DNA of 64,000 bases, from contig NZ_SBIT01000008.1 of assembly GCF_004765785.1 (NCBI RefSeq), forward strand, positions 248,001 through 312,000. The letters are read 5' to 3'. The notes below the pieces were generated by a model. That model was given only the letters and a program-made list of their open reading frames with translations. It did not search any database and had not been told where the DNA came from. This stretch comes from Halorussus ruber. GTDB taxonomy: Archaea; Halobacteriota; Halobacteria; Halobacteriales; Haladaptataceae. Made by a program: the position numbers and the translations under genes. This document shows, piece by piece, positions 1-8,509 of this stretch; position 1 is the stretch's first letter; each line of letters begins with the position of its first letter.

Positions 1-1058
1 TCCGGGCCGAGCGCGACCGGTTCGCCGCGCTGTTCGAGAACCTGCCCAACGCCGTCGTGCGCTACGACATCGAGGACGGCGAGGCCATCGGCAAGTCGGC
101 GAACCCGGCGTTCGAGGACGTGTTCGGGTGGACCGCGGACGAAATCGTGGGCGAATCGCTGGACGACTACATCCTGCCCGACGACCGCAAGGCTGAGGGC
201 GAGTCGCTCAACGAGCAGGTGAGTCGGGGCTACCGCATCGAGGGCGAGGAGGTCCACCGCCGGACGCGCGACGGCGAGCAGGATTTCCTGCTCCACACCG
301 CGCCCGCCGGAAACGGCGGCACCGAGGCGTTCGCCATCTACGTCGACATCAGCGAGCAGAAGGCCCGCGAGCGAAAGTTGGCTCGCCAGAACGAGCGATT
401 AGAGGAGTTCGCCAGCGTGGTCAGCCACGACCTGCGCAACCCGCTCAACGTCGCGCTCGGCCGGTTCGACATCGTGGACGGGGAGTGCGACAGCGAACAC
501 CTCCCGCCCATCGGTCGGTCGCTCGAACGGATGGACGCGCTGGTCGAGGACCTGCTGGCGCTCGCTCGACAGGGGCAGGTCGTGGACGAGACCGAACCGG
601 TCGCGCTCTCGGCCGCCGCCGCGGAAGCGTGGGAGACCGTCGATACGAAGGAGGCGACGCTCGAACTCGCCGACGACGTGACGGTCGAGGCCGACGACGC
701 CAGATTCAGGGAACTGCTCGAAAACCTGTTCCGCAATTCGGTGGAACACGGCGAGGAGGCCGCGGGCGACGACGCCGACCCGATGCGCGTCGAAGTCGGG
801 GAACTCGACGACCGCGAGGGGTTCTACGTGGCCGACGACGGGCCGGGCATCCCCGAGGACCTCCGCGAGCAGATATTCGACCACGGGTTTACGACCGACG
901 AGGACGGCACCGGGTTCGGCCTCGCCATCGTGGCCTCTATCGCCGACGCGCACGGCTGGGAGGTCGATGCCTGCTGTACCAGCGAGGAGGCGGCCTGCGA
1001 GGGCGCGCGCTTCGAGTTCTCGCGGGTGACGGTCCGCGACGGCGCGGCGCAACGTTGA
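1..1058 (+). CDS. Sensor histidine kinase with PAS domain (5' end outside window)
   Basis: The frame is open from the left edge (first whole codon at base 3), so the N terminus is missing and the GTG at 57 is internal. The visible part starts in a PAS domain (FENLPNAVVRYD, then a GWTADEIVG stretch). A HisKA H-box, VVSHDLRNPLN, follows with the phospho-acceptor His near base 426. The HATPase_c domain shows the N-box NLFRNSVEHG, G1 DDGPGIP and G2 GTGFGLAIV. It probably autophosphorylates in response to a signal sensed by PAS domains and passes phosphate to a receiver not present here. No membrane segment lies in the visible part, so location is unknown. This layout is common among haloarchaeal bat/PAS kinases; the specific signal cannot be inferred. 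Confidence 0.9.
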   Translation, partial: RAERDRFAALFENLPNAVVRYDIEDGEAIGKSANPAFEDVFGWTADEIVGESLDDYILPDDRKAEGESLNEQVSRGYRIEGEEVHRRTRDGEQDFLLHTAPAGNGGTEAFAIYVDISEQKARERKLARQNERLEEFASVVSHDLRNPLNVALGRFDIVDGECDSEHLPPIGRSLERMDALVEDLLALARQGQVVDETEPVALSAAAAEAWETVDTKEATLELADDVTVEADDARFRELLENLFRNSVEHGEEAAGDDADPMRVEVGELDDREGFYVADDGPGIPEDLREQIFDHGFTTDEDGTGFGLAIVASIADAHGWEVDACCTSEEAACEGARFEFSRVTVRDGAAQR

Positions 1059-1138
1059 CGGTTCCGCGCTCGAAAGAGTAGACGACGGCGGTTCAGGCGG
1101 TCCATAACGAAGGGAGACCGCCTCGGACTGTGTGCCGT

Positions 1139-1226
1139 GGAAGGGTAGCTCAGTGGTAGAGCTCCATCGGTGCGTCCGATGGTATAGCCTTACAGGCTTC
1201 GCGTGGTTCGACTCCCGCCCCTTCCG
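1139..1226 (+). tRNA. tRNA-like gene, possibly tRNA-Arg(GCG), atypical or degenerate
   Basis: A 7-bp acceptor stem (GGAAGGG with CCCTTCC), a normal D arm (GCTC, loop AGTGGTA, GAGC), an anticodon-type hairpin (CATCG / CGATG with loop GTGCGTC, U33 then GCG) and a T loop TTCGACT are all present. Oddities: a pyrimidine at position 37, a long variable region with its own small hairpin (1186-1198), and a T stem that pairs only if one T is bulged. It may be a real tRNA with an unusual fold, one carrying a small intron, or a decaying copy. The amino-acid assignment is tentative. CCA is not encoded. Confidence 0.45.
1206..1221 (+). repeat. 16-bp direct repeat, copy 1 (T arm/3' end of tRNA-like gene)
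   Basis: GTTCGACTCCCGCCCC is the T-loop and 3' T-stem/acceptor part of the tRNA-like gene. The same 16 bases recur exactly at 1439-1454. Duplication of a tRNA 3' end is the usual footprint of integration at a tRNA gene, but no integrase is seen nearby and only 217 bases separate the copies. Confidence 0.7.
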
Positions 1227-1438
1227 CTCGCGCCGTTTTTCAGCGAGGCGTTTCATCGCCGAGCGATAGCTACGGCGCGAGCGGAAGATAGCGCGGAGTC
1301 GAGCAGACGAGTCGCACGCTCGCGCAGGGAGCAAGCGAGCGGCGAAGCCGCGAGCGAGCGACCGAGCAAGAACGTCTCGGCGGTCGCAGGTGAGCAGAGC
1401 GAACCTGCGAGCAGGGAGGAGCTTTGCTCCGACTGCGA

Positions 1439-1454
1439 GTTCGACTCCCGCCCC
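1439..1454 (+). repeat. 16-bp direct repeat, copy 2 (orphan tRNA 3' end)
   Basis: Exact second copy of GTTCGACTCCCGCCCC. The flanking GCGA on its left would give four of five T-stem pairs, so this is a remnant of a tRNA 3' end without acceptor or anticodon arms. It fits an attachment-site remnant or a partial tRNA duplication. Confidence 0.6.
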
Positions 1455-1626
1455 GCAACAACCACGCTCCTCGCTCCAAAGCAACCAAATAATTTCCTAT
1501 AGAAATAATATCATTCCCTAAACATAACTTGATATTTCCTCGGAGGTCTGACAGCCACCCCGCGACGACCGGTATTCCCTCGCGCTTGCCCCGCGCCCGC
1601 TGGCCTTCCGCCCCGAGGAGCCTTAC

Positions 1627-1658
1627 AAAGATATATACTCCCTCGCAGGAATCCTGCG
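1627..1658 (+). promoter_or_regulatory. TATA box plus 15-bp palindromic operator before the BRCT gene
   Basis: A TATA-like stretch (AAGATATATAC, 1628-1638) sits about 30 bases before the ATG at 1667, as expected for a leaderless haloarchaeal transcript. A perfect inverted repeat, CGCAGGA-A-TCCTGCG (1644-1658), lies between the TATA box and the start, where a bound repressor would block initiation. Confidence 0.55.
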
Positions 1659-1666
1659 AACGTAAA

Positions 1667-2506
1667 ATGGCACGCGGCGACGACATCGGGGGCGCGGAGG
1701 TCCGGAGCGCCGCCGACCTCGAAGACCAGACGGTGGTGTTCGCCGGGCGACTCGCGGAGGTCACGCGGAGCGAAGTCACCGAACTGGTCGAGGAGTGCGG
1801 CGCGCGGGTCACGACCAGCATCTCGGACGAGAGCGACCTCCTCGTGGTGGGCGACGAACCCGGCGACGAGAAACTGACTTTCTTTGCGAATCACGACCTC
1901 CCGTCGCTGACCGAGGCCGAGTTTTACGCGCTCTTTCCCGAGCGATTCGGCCACGTCGATGGCGTGCCGGAGGCGTCCGCCGACGGCGGGCCGGACGTGG
2001 ATTCGGCGATGGAAGCGTCCGAAGGCGATTCCGCCGACGAACCCACTCTGGCGGTCGAAATCGAACTCGACCCGGTCGTCTGCCAACTGGCGACCATCGA
2101 GGCAAAGCGCACCGACCGCACCCTCGACGCGGTGGTCGCCGAATCGACCCAGAGCCTCCTGAAGGAGGTCATCGACGGCGAATCGCTGGAGGCCGACGCC
2201 GAGGAGGACGCCGACGAGACCGAATCGGTCGAAGTCGCGCTCCCCGAGAACCTCCGCGCGATGGTCGAGACGGCGGTGACGACGACCGAGGGCGTCGAGT
2301 CGGTCCCGGCGTTCGTCGCCGAGGCCTGCCGGGTGGACTTCGGATTCGACTTCGCCGAGAAGCAGGAGCTGTCGCTCGGCCTGCCCAAGCACGCGGTCAC
2401 GGCGCTCAAGGAGTTGTCCGACGACGAGGAGCGGTGCGTCGAGGACCTCGCGCGGGACTTGCTGTGCGACGGTCTGGAGGACGCGCTGACCGCGGCGTCT
2501 GAGTGA
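1667..2506 (+). CDS. BRCT-domain protein
   Basis: Predicted product is 279 aa. Residues about 12-85 look like a BRCT domain of the NAD-ligase type, with VVFAGRL, a GARV turn and LLVVGD. Such domains bind DNA ends or phosphopeptides. The rest is an acidic tail without a recognisable catalytic domain; parts (LPENLRAMVETA, VPAFVAEACRVDF) look helical. No ligase or polymerase module is present, so this is a stand-alone BRCT protein, probably a scaffold in DNA metabolism (inference). The ATG at 1667 was chosen over upstream in-frame starts because the TATA box sits 30 bases before it. A palindrome between TATA box and start suggests repression. Confidence 0.75.
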   Translation: MARGDDIGGAEVRSAADLEDQTVVFAGRLAEVTRSEVTELVEECGARVTTSISDESDLLVVGDEPGDEKLTFFANHDLPSLTEAEFYALFPERFGHVDGVPEASADGGPDVDSAMEASEGDSADEPTLAVEIELDPVVCQLATIEAKRTDRTLDAVVAESTQSLLKEVIDGESLEADAEEDADETESVEVALPENLRAMVETAVTTTEGVESVPAFVAEACRVDFGFDFAEKQELSLGLPKHAVTALKELSDDEERCVEDLARDLLCDGLEDALTAASE

Positions 2507-2572
2507 TTTTGCCCCCGCGCCGCGCGCCCGGAGGTCCGATTATTTACGTTATCGGGGAGAACGCTGAGAGAG

Positions 2573-2908
2573 ATGGCGCTGAAGACGACTCTCCGCGGGC
2601 TTTCAGCGATTACGGTCCTCGGGTTCACCTACGCGCTCGTCAGTATCTCCTCTGCCCCCGGTAGAACGCAGACGCGGCTGATTTTCTTCGGGATTCTGCT
2701 GATTTTGGCGTATCTCGGTCTCGCCGGACTCCTGCTGGACGTGGCGGGGCTGGCCGTCGTCGCTGGGTTGCTTCTGCTCGGAATCGGGTTCACCCAGTTC
2801 GTCCTCTTCGTCTACCTCCTGCCGACAGGGGCAGTTCTGCTGGTAGTGGGGCTGGCGCTGTGGGTCCCGAGTCCGGTCGATACCGACGAAGCGCCGAAAA
2901 AAGCGTAG
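2573..2908 (+). CDS. Small four-helix membrane protein
   Basis: The 111-aa product is almost entirely hydrophobic, with about four membrane segments (roughly residues 8-25, 35-55, 57-75 and 77-98) and a short charged C-terminal tail. No catalytic motif is visible. An A+T-rich element (ATTATTTACG, near 2540) lies about 30 bases before the ATG, so it is probably transcribed alone without a leader. It is convergent with the deacetylase gene that follows. Function unknown. Confidence 0.7.
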   Translation: MALKTTLRGLSAITVLGFTYALVSISSAPGRTQTRLIFFGILLILAYLGLAGLLLDVAGLAVVAGLLLLGIGFTQFVLFVYLLPTGAVLLVVGLALWVPSPVDTDEAPKKA

Positions 2909-2926
2909 CGAACGCCCGAAAATCGC

Positions 2927-3874
2927 TCAGCGAGGACCGATTGGTTCGCGCGGGAGGGGTTCGTCGTCCTTGATGTCCGTCGCAATCGACTCCATCGTCT
3001 CGACGGTCAGGGGCGTCGTCTCGCGGACCTCCGCGACGTGTTCGAGGATGGCTTCGAGTCGCTGGAAGTCGCGCTCCTCGGTCAGGTTGTTGGGGTGGAG
3101 CCACATATGAAACACCCCGTTGCGAGTGCTAGCGCGGTCGATGCCGCGCTTTGCCATCCGGACGATCGGGTCCTCGCCGACGCGCTCGGCGGCCGACCGG
3201 AATCGCCCCTCGAAGCTGAACAGGTACAGCGACGCCGGGATGTTGACGAGACCGTACTCGTCCTCGGCGGGGGTGACCAGCGGCGGCGAAACCGCGCCGG
3301 TCGGCCACCCGAGGAGTTTCGTGGCCGACCCGAGCGGACCGCGGTCGTACCACCGCCGGGGTCGGTTGCCCCGGTAGCTCTTGACGCCGTAGGCCGCCAG
3401 TACGTCGCGGTGGCCCACGTAGTTTCGCGGGAAGACGACCGAATCGACCGAGAGACCGCGCTCCTCGGCGAGTTCGACGCACTCTCGGATTTCCGCCGAG
3501 GCGACCTCTCGCGTGGTGTGGCCCATCTCGACGTGCGAGAAGGTGTGGCTCCCGACCTCGTGGTCGGCGTCGGCCGCTTCGATAGCGTCTATTAGTTTCG
3601 ACCCGTACCACGTCTCGTCCCGACCTTCCCACGTGCCGGGGTCGCGGTCGAACCACCCGTCGTGTGTGGGGTGGCCTGCGTGTTCGCCGTCGCAGGAGTC
3701 GAGCAGGAGGTGGCCGACGACCGCCCACGTCGCCGGTACCTCGAAGTCGTCGAACATGTCCAGTAGTCGAAGCCACGACTCGCGGGCCGTCTCGACCCTG
3801 TCTTCGGGCAGTTTCTCGTGGTCGTGGAACCCCCACGCGAGTTCGGCGTCGAGGGAAAGTACGACAGAACCCAT
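2927..3874 (-). CDS. Polysaccharide deacetylase (NodB-like)
   Basis: The start MGSVVLSLDAELAWG is preferred because the domain begins at once with the NodB SxDxE-type segment; an in-frame ATG at 3937 would add 21 residues unlike the family. Further marks are the metal-binding stretch EVGSHTFSHVEMGH (H-x3-H type) and a C-terminal FHMWLHPNNL. The family hydrolyses N- or O-acetyl groups on polysaccharides with a divalent metal. There is no signal peptide, so it acts inside the cell or on a lipid-linked intermediate. It lies beside glmS, which fits amino-sugar metabolism. Length (315 aa) is normal. Confidence 0.85.
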   Translation of the reverse strand: MGSVVLSLDAELAWGFHDHEKLPEDRVETARESWLRLLDMFDDFEVPATWAVVGHLLLDSCDGEHAGHPTHDGWFDRDPGTWEGRDETWYGSKLIDAIEAADADHEVGSHTFSHVEMGHTTREVASAEIRECVELAEERGLSVDSVVFPRNYVGHRDVLAAYGVKSYRGNRPRRWYDRGPLGSATKLLGWPTGAVSPPLVTPAEDEYGLVNIPASLYLFSFEGRFRSAAERVGEDPIVRMAKRGIDRASTRNGVFHMWLHPNNLTEERDFQRLEAILEHVAEVRETTPLTVETMESIATDIKDDEPLPREPIGPR

Positions 3875-3952
3875 CGTATCACTACTATGCGCGGGTCCGC
3901 GAGTAAATCGGACCGACTGTTCAGGTGTGTTCTGCACGGTAATCGCGGGTTT

Positions 3953-5776
3953 CTATTCGACGGTCACGCTCTTTGCGAGGTTTCTGGGCTTGTCGATAGC
4001 GCGCCCGAGCAGGTCGGCGGCGTGGTAGGACAACAGTTGCAACTGGACGTTGGCCAGCACGCCCGCCACGTCGGGATGGGTGTCGGGAATCGTCAGCACC
4101 TGGTCGGCGTACTGGTGGATCGACTCCTGTCCGTCGCTGGCGACCGCGACCACGGGCGCGCCCCGGGCCTCGGCCTCCTTTACGTTACCGAGGGTCTTCT
4201 CGTCGTTACGCCCGGTGAACACCGCGAAGATGGGCGTCTCCGACGTGACCAGCGCCAGCGGGCCGTGTTTCAACTCGCCCGCGGCGAACCCTTCGGCGTG
4301 TTCGTAGGAGATCTCCTTGAACTTCAAGGCCCCTTCGAGCGCGACCGGTCGGACCGCGCCCCGACCGATGAAGAAGTAGGCCTCGCTGTCCCGGTAGTTC
4401 TCGGCGACCCGGCGGGCGCTCGTATAGTCCAGAATCTGCTGGACGTGGCCCGGCAGGTCCGAGAGGGCCTGCAGACGCTCGCGGGCGTCGTCGGTCCGGG
4501 TCCCGGTCACGTCGCGGACGAGGCGCTCGCCCAGCAGGGCCAGCGAGACCACCTGCGAGGAGAACGTCTTGGTCGCGGCCACGCCGATTTCCGGTCCGGC
4601 CCGGATAAAGAGCGCGTCGTCGCACTCGCGGGCCGCGGTCGAACCCACGACGTTCGTCACCGCGAGCGTCCTCGCGCCCGAGGCGTTCGCCCGCCGGAGC
4701 GCCGACAGGGTGTCGGCGGTCTCGCCGCTCTGAGTCACGCCGATGACGAGGGTCTCCTCGTCTACCGGCGGTTGACCGGTCGCGTACTCGCTGGCGAGGA
4801 AGGCCTGTGCGGGCACGCCGCCGTCGGCGAGGTACTGCGCTCCCACGAGTCCGGCGTGGTAGGAGGTCCCGCAGGCGACGAACTGGACTCGACTCACGTC
4901 GTCGAAGGTCCCCGCCGGGAAGTCTTCGAGGCTGATGTCGCCGGTCGCGGGGTCGGCCCGCCCGCGGAGCGTCTGGCGGAGCGCGGCGGGTTGCTCGTGA
5001 ATCTCCTTGAGCATGTAGTGGTCGTAGCCGCCCTTCCCGGCGTCCTCGGGGTCCCACTCGACGGTCTGGACCGAGCGCTCTACGTCGTCGCCCTCGGGCG
5101 TCGAGATGCGGTGGCCGTCGGGTTTCACCACGACCACGTCGCCGTCGTCCAGATACACCACGTCGTCGGTGAAGTCGAGGAAGGCGGGCACGTCGCTGGC
5201 GAGGAAGTACTCGCCGTCGTCCACGCCGAGGACGAGGGGCGACCCCCGGCGGGTCGCGTACACCGCGTGGTCGTGCTTGGTTATCATGGCGACCGCGTAA
5301 CTGCCCGAGAGCTGGTCGATGGTCCGCCGGAAGGCGGTCTCGGGGTCGATTCCCTCGGCGAGTTTCTCCTCGACGAGGTGCGGGATGACCTCGGTGTCGG
5401 TGTCGCTCTCGAAGGCGTGGCCCCGAGCCCGTAGCTCGGATTTGAGTTCGTCGTAGTTTTCGATGATGCCGTTGTGAACGACCGCGACGTCGCCCGTGCA
5501 GTCGGTGTGGGGATGGGCGTTCTCGTCGCTCGGCGGGCCGTGAGTACTCCATCGCGTGTGGCCGATGCCGAGGCCGCCGTCGGGCACCTCGTCGGCCAGC
5601 GCGTCTTTCAGCCGCGAGATTTCGCCCTCGCGCTTGAAGACCTCCGGGCCGCCGCCGTTCTTTATCGCCAGTCCGGCCGAGTCGTAGCCGCGGTATTCGA
5701 GGTTTTCGAGGCCGGTGAGCAGTTCGTCTACTGCACCGTCGTCGTCGCCGCCGATTCGAGCGATAATTCCACACAT
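3953..5776 (-). CDS. glmS: Glutamine--fructose-6-phosphate aminotransferase (isomerizing)
   Basis: Makes glucosamine-6-phosphate from fructose-6-phosphate and glutamine, the entry step to UDP-GlcNAc. The product starts MCGIIARIGG, giving the N-terminal Cys nucleophile of class II amidotransferases, with HTRWSTHG and NAHPHTD in the glutaminase half. Two SIS domains follow (ACGTSYHAG, TQSGETADT; later GRGAVRPVALEGALKFKEISYEHAEG is visible as the second). The C terminus PRNLAKSVTVE is typical and 607 aa is full length. A strong Shine-Dalgarno (GGAGGTG) sits just before the ATG, so the mRNA has a leader; an ATAACAAAG element lies about 216 bases upstream. Divergent from the glmU-like gene. Confidence 0.97.
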   Translation of the reverse strand: MCGIIARIGGDDDGAVDELLTGLENLEYRGYDSAGLAIKNGGGPEVFKREGEISRLKDALADEVPDGGLGIGHTRWSTHGPPSDENAHPHTDCTGDVAVVHNGIIENYDELKSELRARGHAFESDTDTEVIPHLVEEKLAEGIDPETAFRRTIDQLSGSYAVAMITKHDHAVYATRRGSPLVLGVDDGEYFLASDVPAFLDFTDDVVYLDDGDVVVVKPDGHRISTPEGDDVERSVQTVEWDPEDAGKGGYDHYMLKEIHEQPAALRQTLRGRADPATGDISLEDFPAGTFDDVSRVQFVACGTSYHAGLVGAQYLADGGVPAQAFLASEYATGQPPVDEETLVIGVTQSGETADTLSALRRANASGARTLAVTNVVGSTAARECDDALFIRAGPEIGVAATKTFSSQVVSLALLGERLVRDVTGTRTDDARERLQALSDLPGHVQQILDYTSARRVAENYRDSEAYFFIGRGAVRPVALEGALKFKEISYEHAEGFAAGELKHGPLALVTSETPIFAVFTGRNDEKTLGNVKEAEARGAPVVAVASDGQESIHQYADQVLTIPDTHPDVAGVLANVQLQLLSYHAADLLGRAIDKPRNLAKSVTVE

Positions 5777-5992
5777 CAGCGGGACACCTCCACCGCCTCA
5801 CGCACCAGCATCGGGTTGGTAGCTATCATGGTTAGGAGCTTCGTAGTTCGATATTCGTCCGGACGGCGTCGCGCGATTCGTCGCGTAACGTTCACCTATC
5901 TTCGTGGCGCTCGCGTCCATCACACATTGTACCGTCCTGACCGCCCTGACGCACGGGGAGCGGGTGATGTTCGACAGATTGCGTCCGGACCC

Positions 5993-6001
5993 CTTTGTTA
6001 T
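5993..6001 (-). promoter_or_regulatory. ATAACAAAG element upstream of glmS
   Basis: Reads CGTATAACAAAGG on the minus strand, 216 bases before the glmS start. The gene has a Shine-Dalgarno, consistent with a long leader. One of ten exact TAACAAAG copies in the window. Confidence 0.6.
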
Positions 6002-6180
6002 ACGCTCGCTGATTGCCGGGTAGGAGAAAATACGTCGCACGTAGGCCGGACTTATTACCGAGCGTACGTCAGTTCCCGCCGCCCATACTGGCATTCGCGC
6101 CAGACTTTGGGAGCGCATGATTCGAAGGAAGCGATTCACGTCGGAACGGTACTTCGCCCTTACGCCCCGGCAAGCAGGTG

Positions 6181-6189
6181 GTAACAAAG
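6181..6189 (+). promoter_or_regulatory. GTAACAAAG element upstream of the glmU-like gene
   Basis: The core TAACAAAG ends 24 bases before the ATG at 6214. That is the spacing of a TATA box in a leaderless haloarchaeal gene, and no better TATA box is visible in this position. Confidence 0.6.
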
Positions 6190-6213
6190 TCTCCGCCCGG
6201 CCTCTTTCCCCCA

Positions 6214-7410
6214 ATGTCAAGCGAAACTCCTCGAGCGGTCGTCCTCGCGGCGGGCGAGGGAACCAGAATTCGACCGTTATCGGCGTCGCTCCCGAAACCG
6301 ATGCTCCCGGCCGCCGACCGACCGCTGGCCGCCCACGCCGCCGACGCCGCTGTTCGCGCGGGCGCGGACGAACTACTATTCGTCGTGGGCTACGAGGCCG
6401 ACGTCGTCCGAGACTACTTCGGCGAGGAGTACGCCGGGATTCCGGTTACCTACGCAGTGCAACAGGAACAGGCCGGTACCGCCGACGCGGTCCGGGCCGC
6501 CGCCGAGTATCTCGACGGCCCCTTCGCGGTCCTCAACGGCGACAACCTCTACGACCCCGACGGAATCGAAGCCCTCTTCGAGGAGGGACCGGCGGTCGGC
6601 GCGCACCGCGTGGACGACCCCACGAGCTACGGCGTCCTCTCGACGGAGGGCGACACTATCACCGACATCGTAGAGAAACCCGCCGATCCGCCGACCGACC
6701 TCGCCAACACGGGCGCGTATCTCTTCCCCGAGGAAGCCCGCGACTGGCTCGACGTGCCCGAGAGCGAGCGCGGCGAACACGAGATTACCGACGTGGTGGC
6801 GCGAGTCGTAGACGAGTACGAGGTCTCGGCGGTCGAAATCGACCGGTGGCTCGACGTGGGCAGGCCGTGGGAGCTACTGGAGGCAAACGAGTGGAAACTC
6901 GGCGAGTTGGAGCGCGACGTGCAGGGGTCGGTCCACGAGACCGCCGACCTGCGCGGCCCGGTCGTGGTCGAGGAGGGCGCGGCGGTGGACGCGGGCGTCG
7001 TCGTCGAAGGCCCCGCGCTGATTCGCTCGGGCGCGAGCGTCGGGCCGAACGCCTACGTCCGGGGCGCGACCCTCGTGGACGAGGACGCCAAAATCGGCCA
7101 CTCCGTCGAGGTCAAAAACAGCGTCTTCATGCCGGGCGCGACCGCGGGCCACCTGAGCTACGTCGGCGACAGCCTGCTGGGCCGCGACGTGAACCTCGGC
7201 GCGGGCACGACCGTCGCCAACCTGCGCCACGACGACGAACCGGTGAAACTGAACGTCAAGGGCGAGCGCGTCTCGACCGGCCGCCGGAAGTTCGGCGTCG
7301 TCCTCGGCGACGAGGCCAAGACCGGCATCAACGTCGCGCTCAACGTCGGGACGAAGCTCTCGCCGGGCGCGGGCGTCCCGCCGGGCGAGACGGTTTCGCG
7401 CGACCGCTGA
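6214..7410 (+). CDS. glmU: Bifunctional sugar-1-phosphate nucleotidylyltransferase / acetyltransferase (GlmU-like)
   Basis: The 398-aa product begins with the nucleotidyltransferase signature LAAGEGTRIRPLSASLPKPM (residues about 11-30), then LNGDNLY for metal and sugar-nucleotide binding and EKPADPP. From about residue 235 it becomes a left-handed beta-helix of hexapeptide repeats, the fold of the acetyltransferase half. With glmS next door and glmM at 33.4 kb, the likely reaction is GlcN-1-P to UDP-GlcNAc. A glucose-1-phosphate specificity cannot be excluded from sequence alone. The ATG at 6214 is supported by the TAACAAAG element 24 bases upstream. Confidence 0.88.
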   Translation: MSSETPRAVVLAAGEGTRIRPLSASLPKPMLPAADRPLAAHAADAAVRAGADELLFVVGYEADVVRDYFGEEYAGIPVTYAVQQEQAGTADAVRAAAEYLDGPFAVLNGDNLYDPDGIEALFEEGPAVGAHRVDDPTSYGVLSTEGDTITDIVEKPADPPTDLANTGAYLFPEEARDWLDVPESERGEHEITDVVARVVDEYEVSAVEIDRWLDVGRPWELLEANEWKLGELERDVQGSVHETADLRGPVVVEEGAAVDAGVVVEGPALIRSGASVGPNAYVRGATLVDEDAKIGHSVEVKNSVFMPGATAGHLSYVGDSLLGRDVNLGAGTTVANLRHDDEPVKLNVKGERVSTGRRKFGVVLGDEAKTGINVALNVGTKLSPGAGVPPGETVSRDR

Positions 7411-7554
7411 CGCGCGCGTCAGCGGTCGCGCGGACCTCGAAAGAAACCCGAATAATTGCTAAAGAAACGAAAATACCTCTGATAGAAATATCTATATTTG
7501 TCTGCGGGCGGTGTCGCCTCGACAGCGCGCCGGTACCGCCCCGGAACCGCGAAC

Positions 7555-7971
7555 TCAGTTGTTGATTTCCTCGGGCTTGACCCAGACCACGAAGCCGTCG
7601 TCCTGCCGGACGATACCCCGGACCGAGCCGCTCTCGACGCTCTTGTCCACGTTCTCGGGGTCGATGCTGACGACCTGATTCACCGCGTCGATGAGCCACC
7701 CGACGTTGCCCTCCTCGCCGTCCTCGCTCTCGAGGACGACCACGCGCTCGCCGGTCTCGGTCTGTTCGAGGTCCAGCACGCGCTTGGGATTGATGATGGT
7801 CGTCGTGGTCCCACGGAGGTCCATCACGCCCTCGACACGGGGGTCGGAGTTCGGGAGCGGTGTCAGTTCCTTCTTGTCCACGATTTCGTCCACGTGCGCG
7901 ATGTCGATGCAGTAGTTCCGGTCCTCCAGTCGGAATTCGAGGACCTGCACGTCACCAGCGGTCTCTGACAT
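7555..7971 (-). CDS. cheW: Chemotaxis adaptor CheW
   Basis: The 138-aa product is a single CheW domain: VLEFRLEDRNYCIDIAHVDEIV at the start, PNSDPRVEGVMDLRGTTTTIINPKRVLDL in the middle, VGWLIDAVNQVVSI near the end. CheW couples transducers to the CheA kinase in membrane or cytoplasmic arrays. cheA is not in the window, but archaellin, a soluble transducer and cheF follow within 6 kb. It is convergent with the glmU-like gene and transcribed alone from an upstream A+T-poor region; it ends in a short A+T island (7450-7500). Confidence 0.96.
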   Translation of the reverse strand: MSETAGDVQVLEFRLEDRNYCIDIAHVDEIVDKKELTPLPNSDPRVEGVMDLRGTTTTIINPKRVLDLEQTETGERVVVLESEDGEEGNVGWLIDAVNQVVSIDPENVDKSVESGSVRGIVRQDDGFVVWVKPEEINN

Positions 7972-8082
7972 ACTCGGTGGGTTCCGCGGAGAGCACTTTA
8001 CTGTTCCGACGCCGACCAGTCGGTGAAGCTGACGGGTCGGCTACGGTACCTTTTTAACCTACGTTTTCAAACGCGATAACTG

Positions 8083-8421
8083 ATGGAGGCCGTGGAACTC
8101 CTCCGAGTGCTCGGCAACAAGTACAATGCCGAGATACTCCGAGCCACGAACGAACCCAAGTCGGCCCAAGAGCTCAGCGACGAGCTCGAAATCCCGATAG
8201 CGACCAGCTACCGGCGAATCGAGGAACTCACCGAGGCCGACCTGCTCGAACTCTCCGGCCGCGAGTTCTCGGACGAAGGGCGCAGGACGAAGGTCTACCG
8301 CCGAAACGTCGATTCGCTCGAGATCGCCTTCGGCGAGGAGAACATCGACGTGTCGGTCGACGACCGCCCCGAAGTGGACAACTCGCTGGCCGACGTGTGG
8401 CAGGACCTCAAGGCAGAATGA
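8083..8421 (+). CDS. Winged-helix transcriptional regulator (ArsR-like)
   Basis: The 112-aa product has an N-terminal winged helix: ELLRVLGNKYNAEILRA, then KSAQELSDELEIPIATSYRRIEELTEADLLE as the recognition region, followed by an acidic tail. A TATA box (TTTTTAACC, about 8050-8058) is 25-30 bases before the ATG, so the transcript is leaderless. It precedes a small membrane protein and archaellin in the same direction, which suggests local control of motility genes (inference). No metal-binding Cys pattern is present, so the ligand is not the classic ArsR metal. Confidence 0.85.
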   Translation: MEAVELLRVLGNKYNAEILRATNEPKSAQELSDELEIPIATSYRRIEELTEADLLELSGREFSDEGRRTKVYRRNVDSLEIAFGEENIDVSVDDRPEVDNSLADVWQDLKAE

Positions 8422-8509
8422 GTCGAGTACTCCTCGGAGTCGGCAGGCGGCGAACGTCGCCGGTTCGGACACGTCTCGCGGACGGGCGGCCTCTCAGCAC
8501 AGAGAAACC

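Larger units (their letters stand above)
1227..1666. other. Intergenic spacer with tRNA 3' duplication and A+T island
   Basis: No protein gene is supported here. The left part is a GAGCGAGC-rich low-complexity stretch with several short hairpins (for example around 1386-1409 and 1419-1431). The 16-bp tRNA 3' duplicate lies at 1439-1454. An A+T island (about 1485-1540) follows. The right end carries the promoter of the BRCT gene. Confidence 0.6.
5777..6213. other. Divergent control region between glmS and the glmU-like gene
   Basis: No gene is supported in these 437 bases; a 140-codon minus-strand frame here is Arg/Ser-rich and unlike haloarchaeal proteins. The region carries two sense-oriented TAACAAAG elements, one for each divergent gene, and the glmS Shine-Dalgarno at its left end. 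Confidence 0.6.

Noticed and set aside
3818-5434. A 538-codon plus-strand frame
   Set aside because: It is antisense to glmS, whose motifs are unmistakable.
5798-6220. A 140-codon minus-strand frame between glmS and the glmU-like gene
   Set aside because: Basic composition, no ribosome site, and it covers the two promoter elements.
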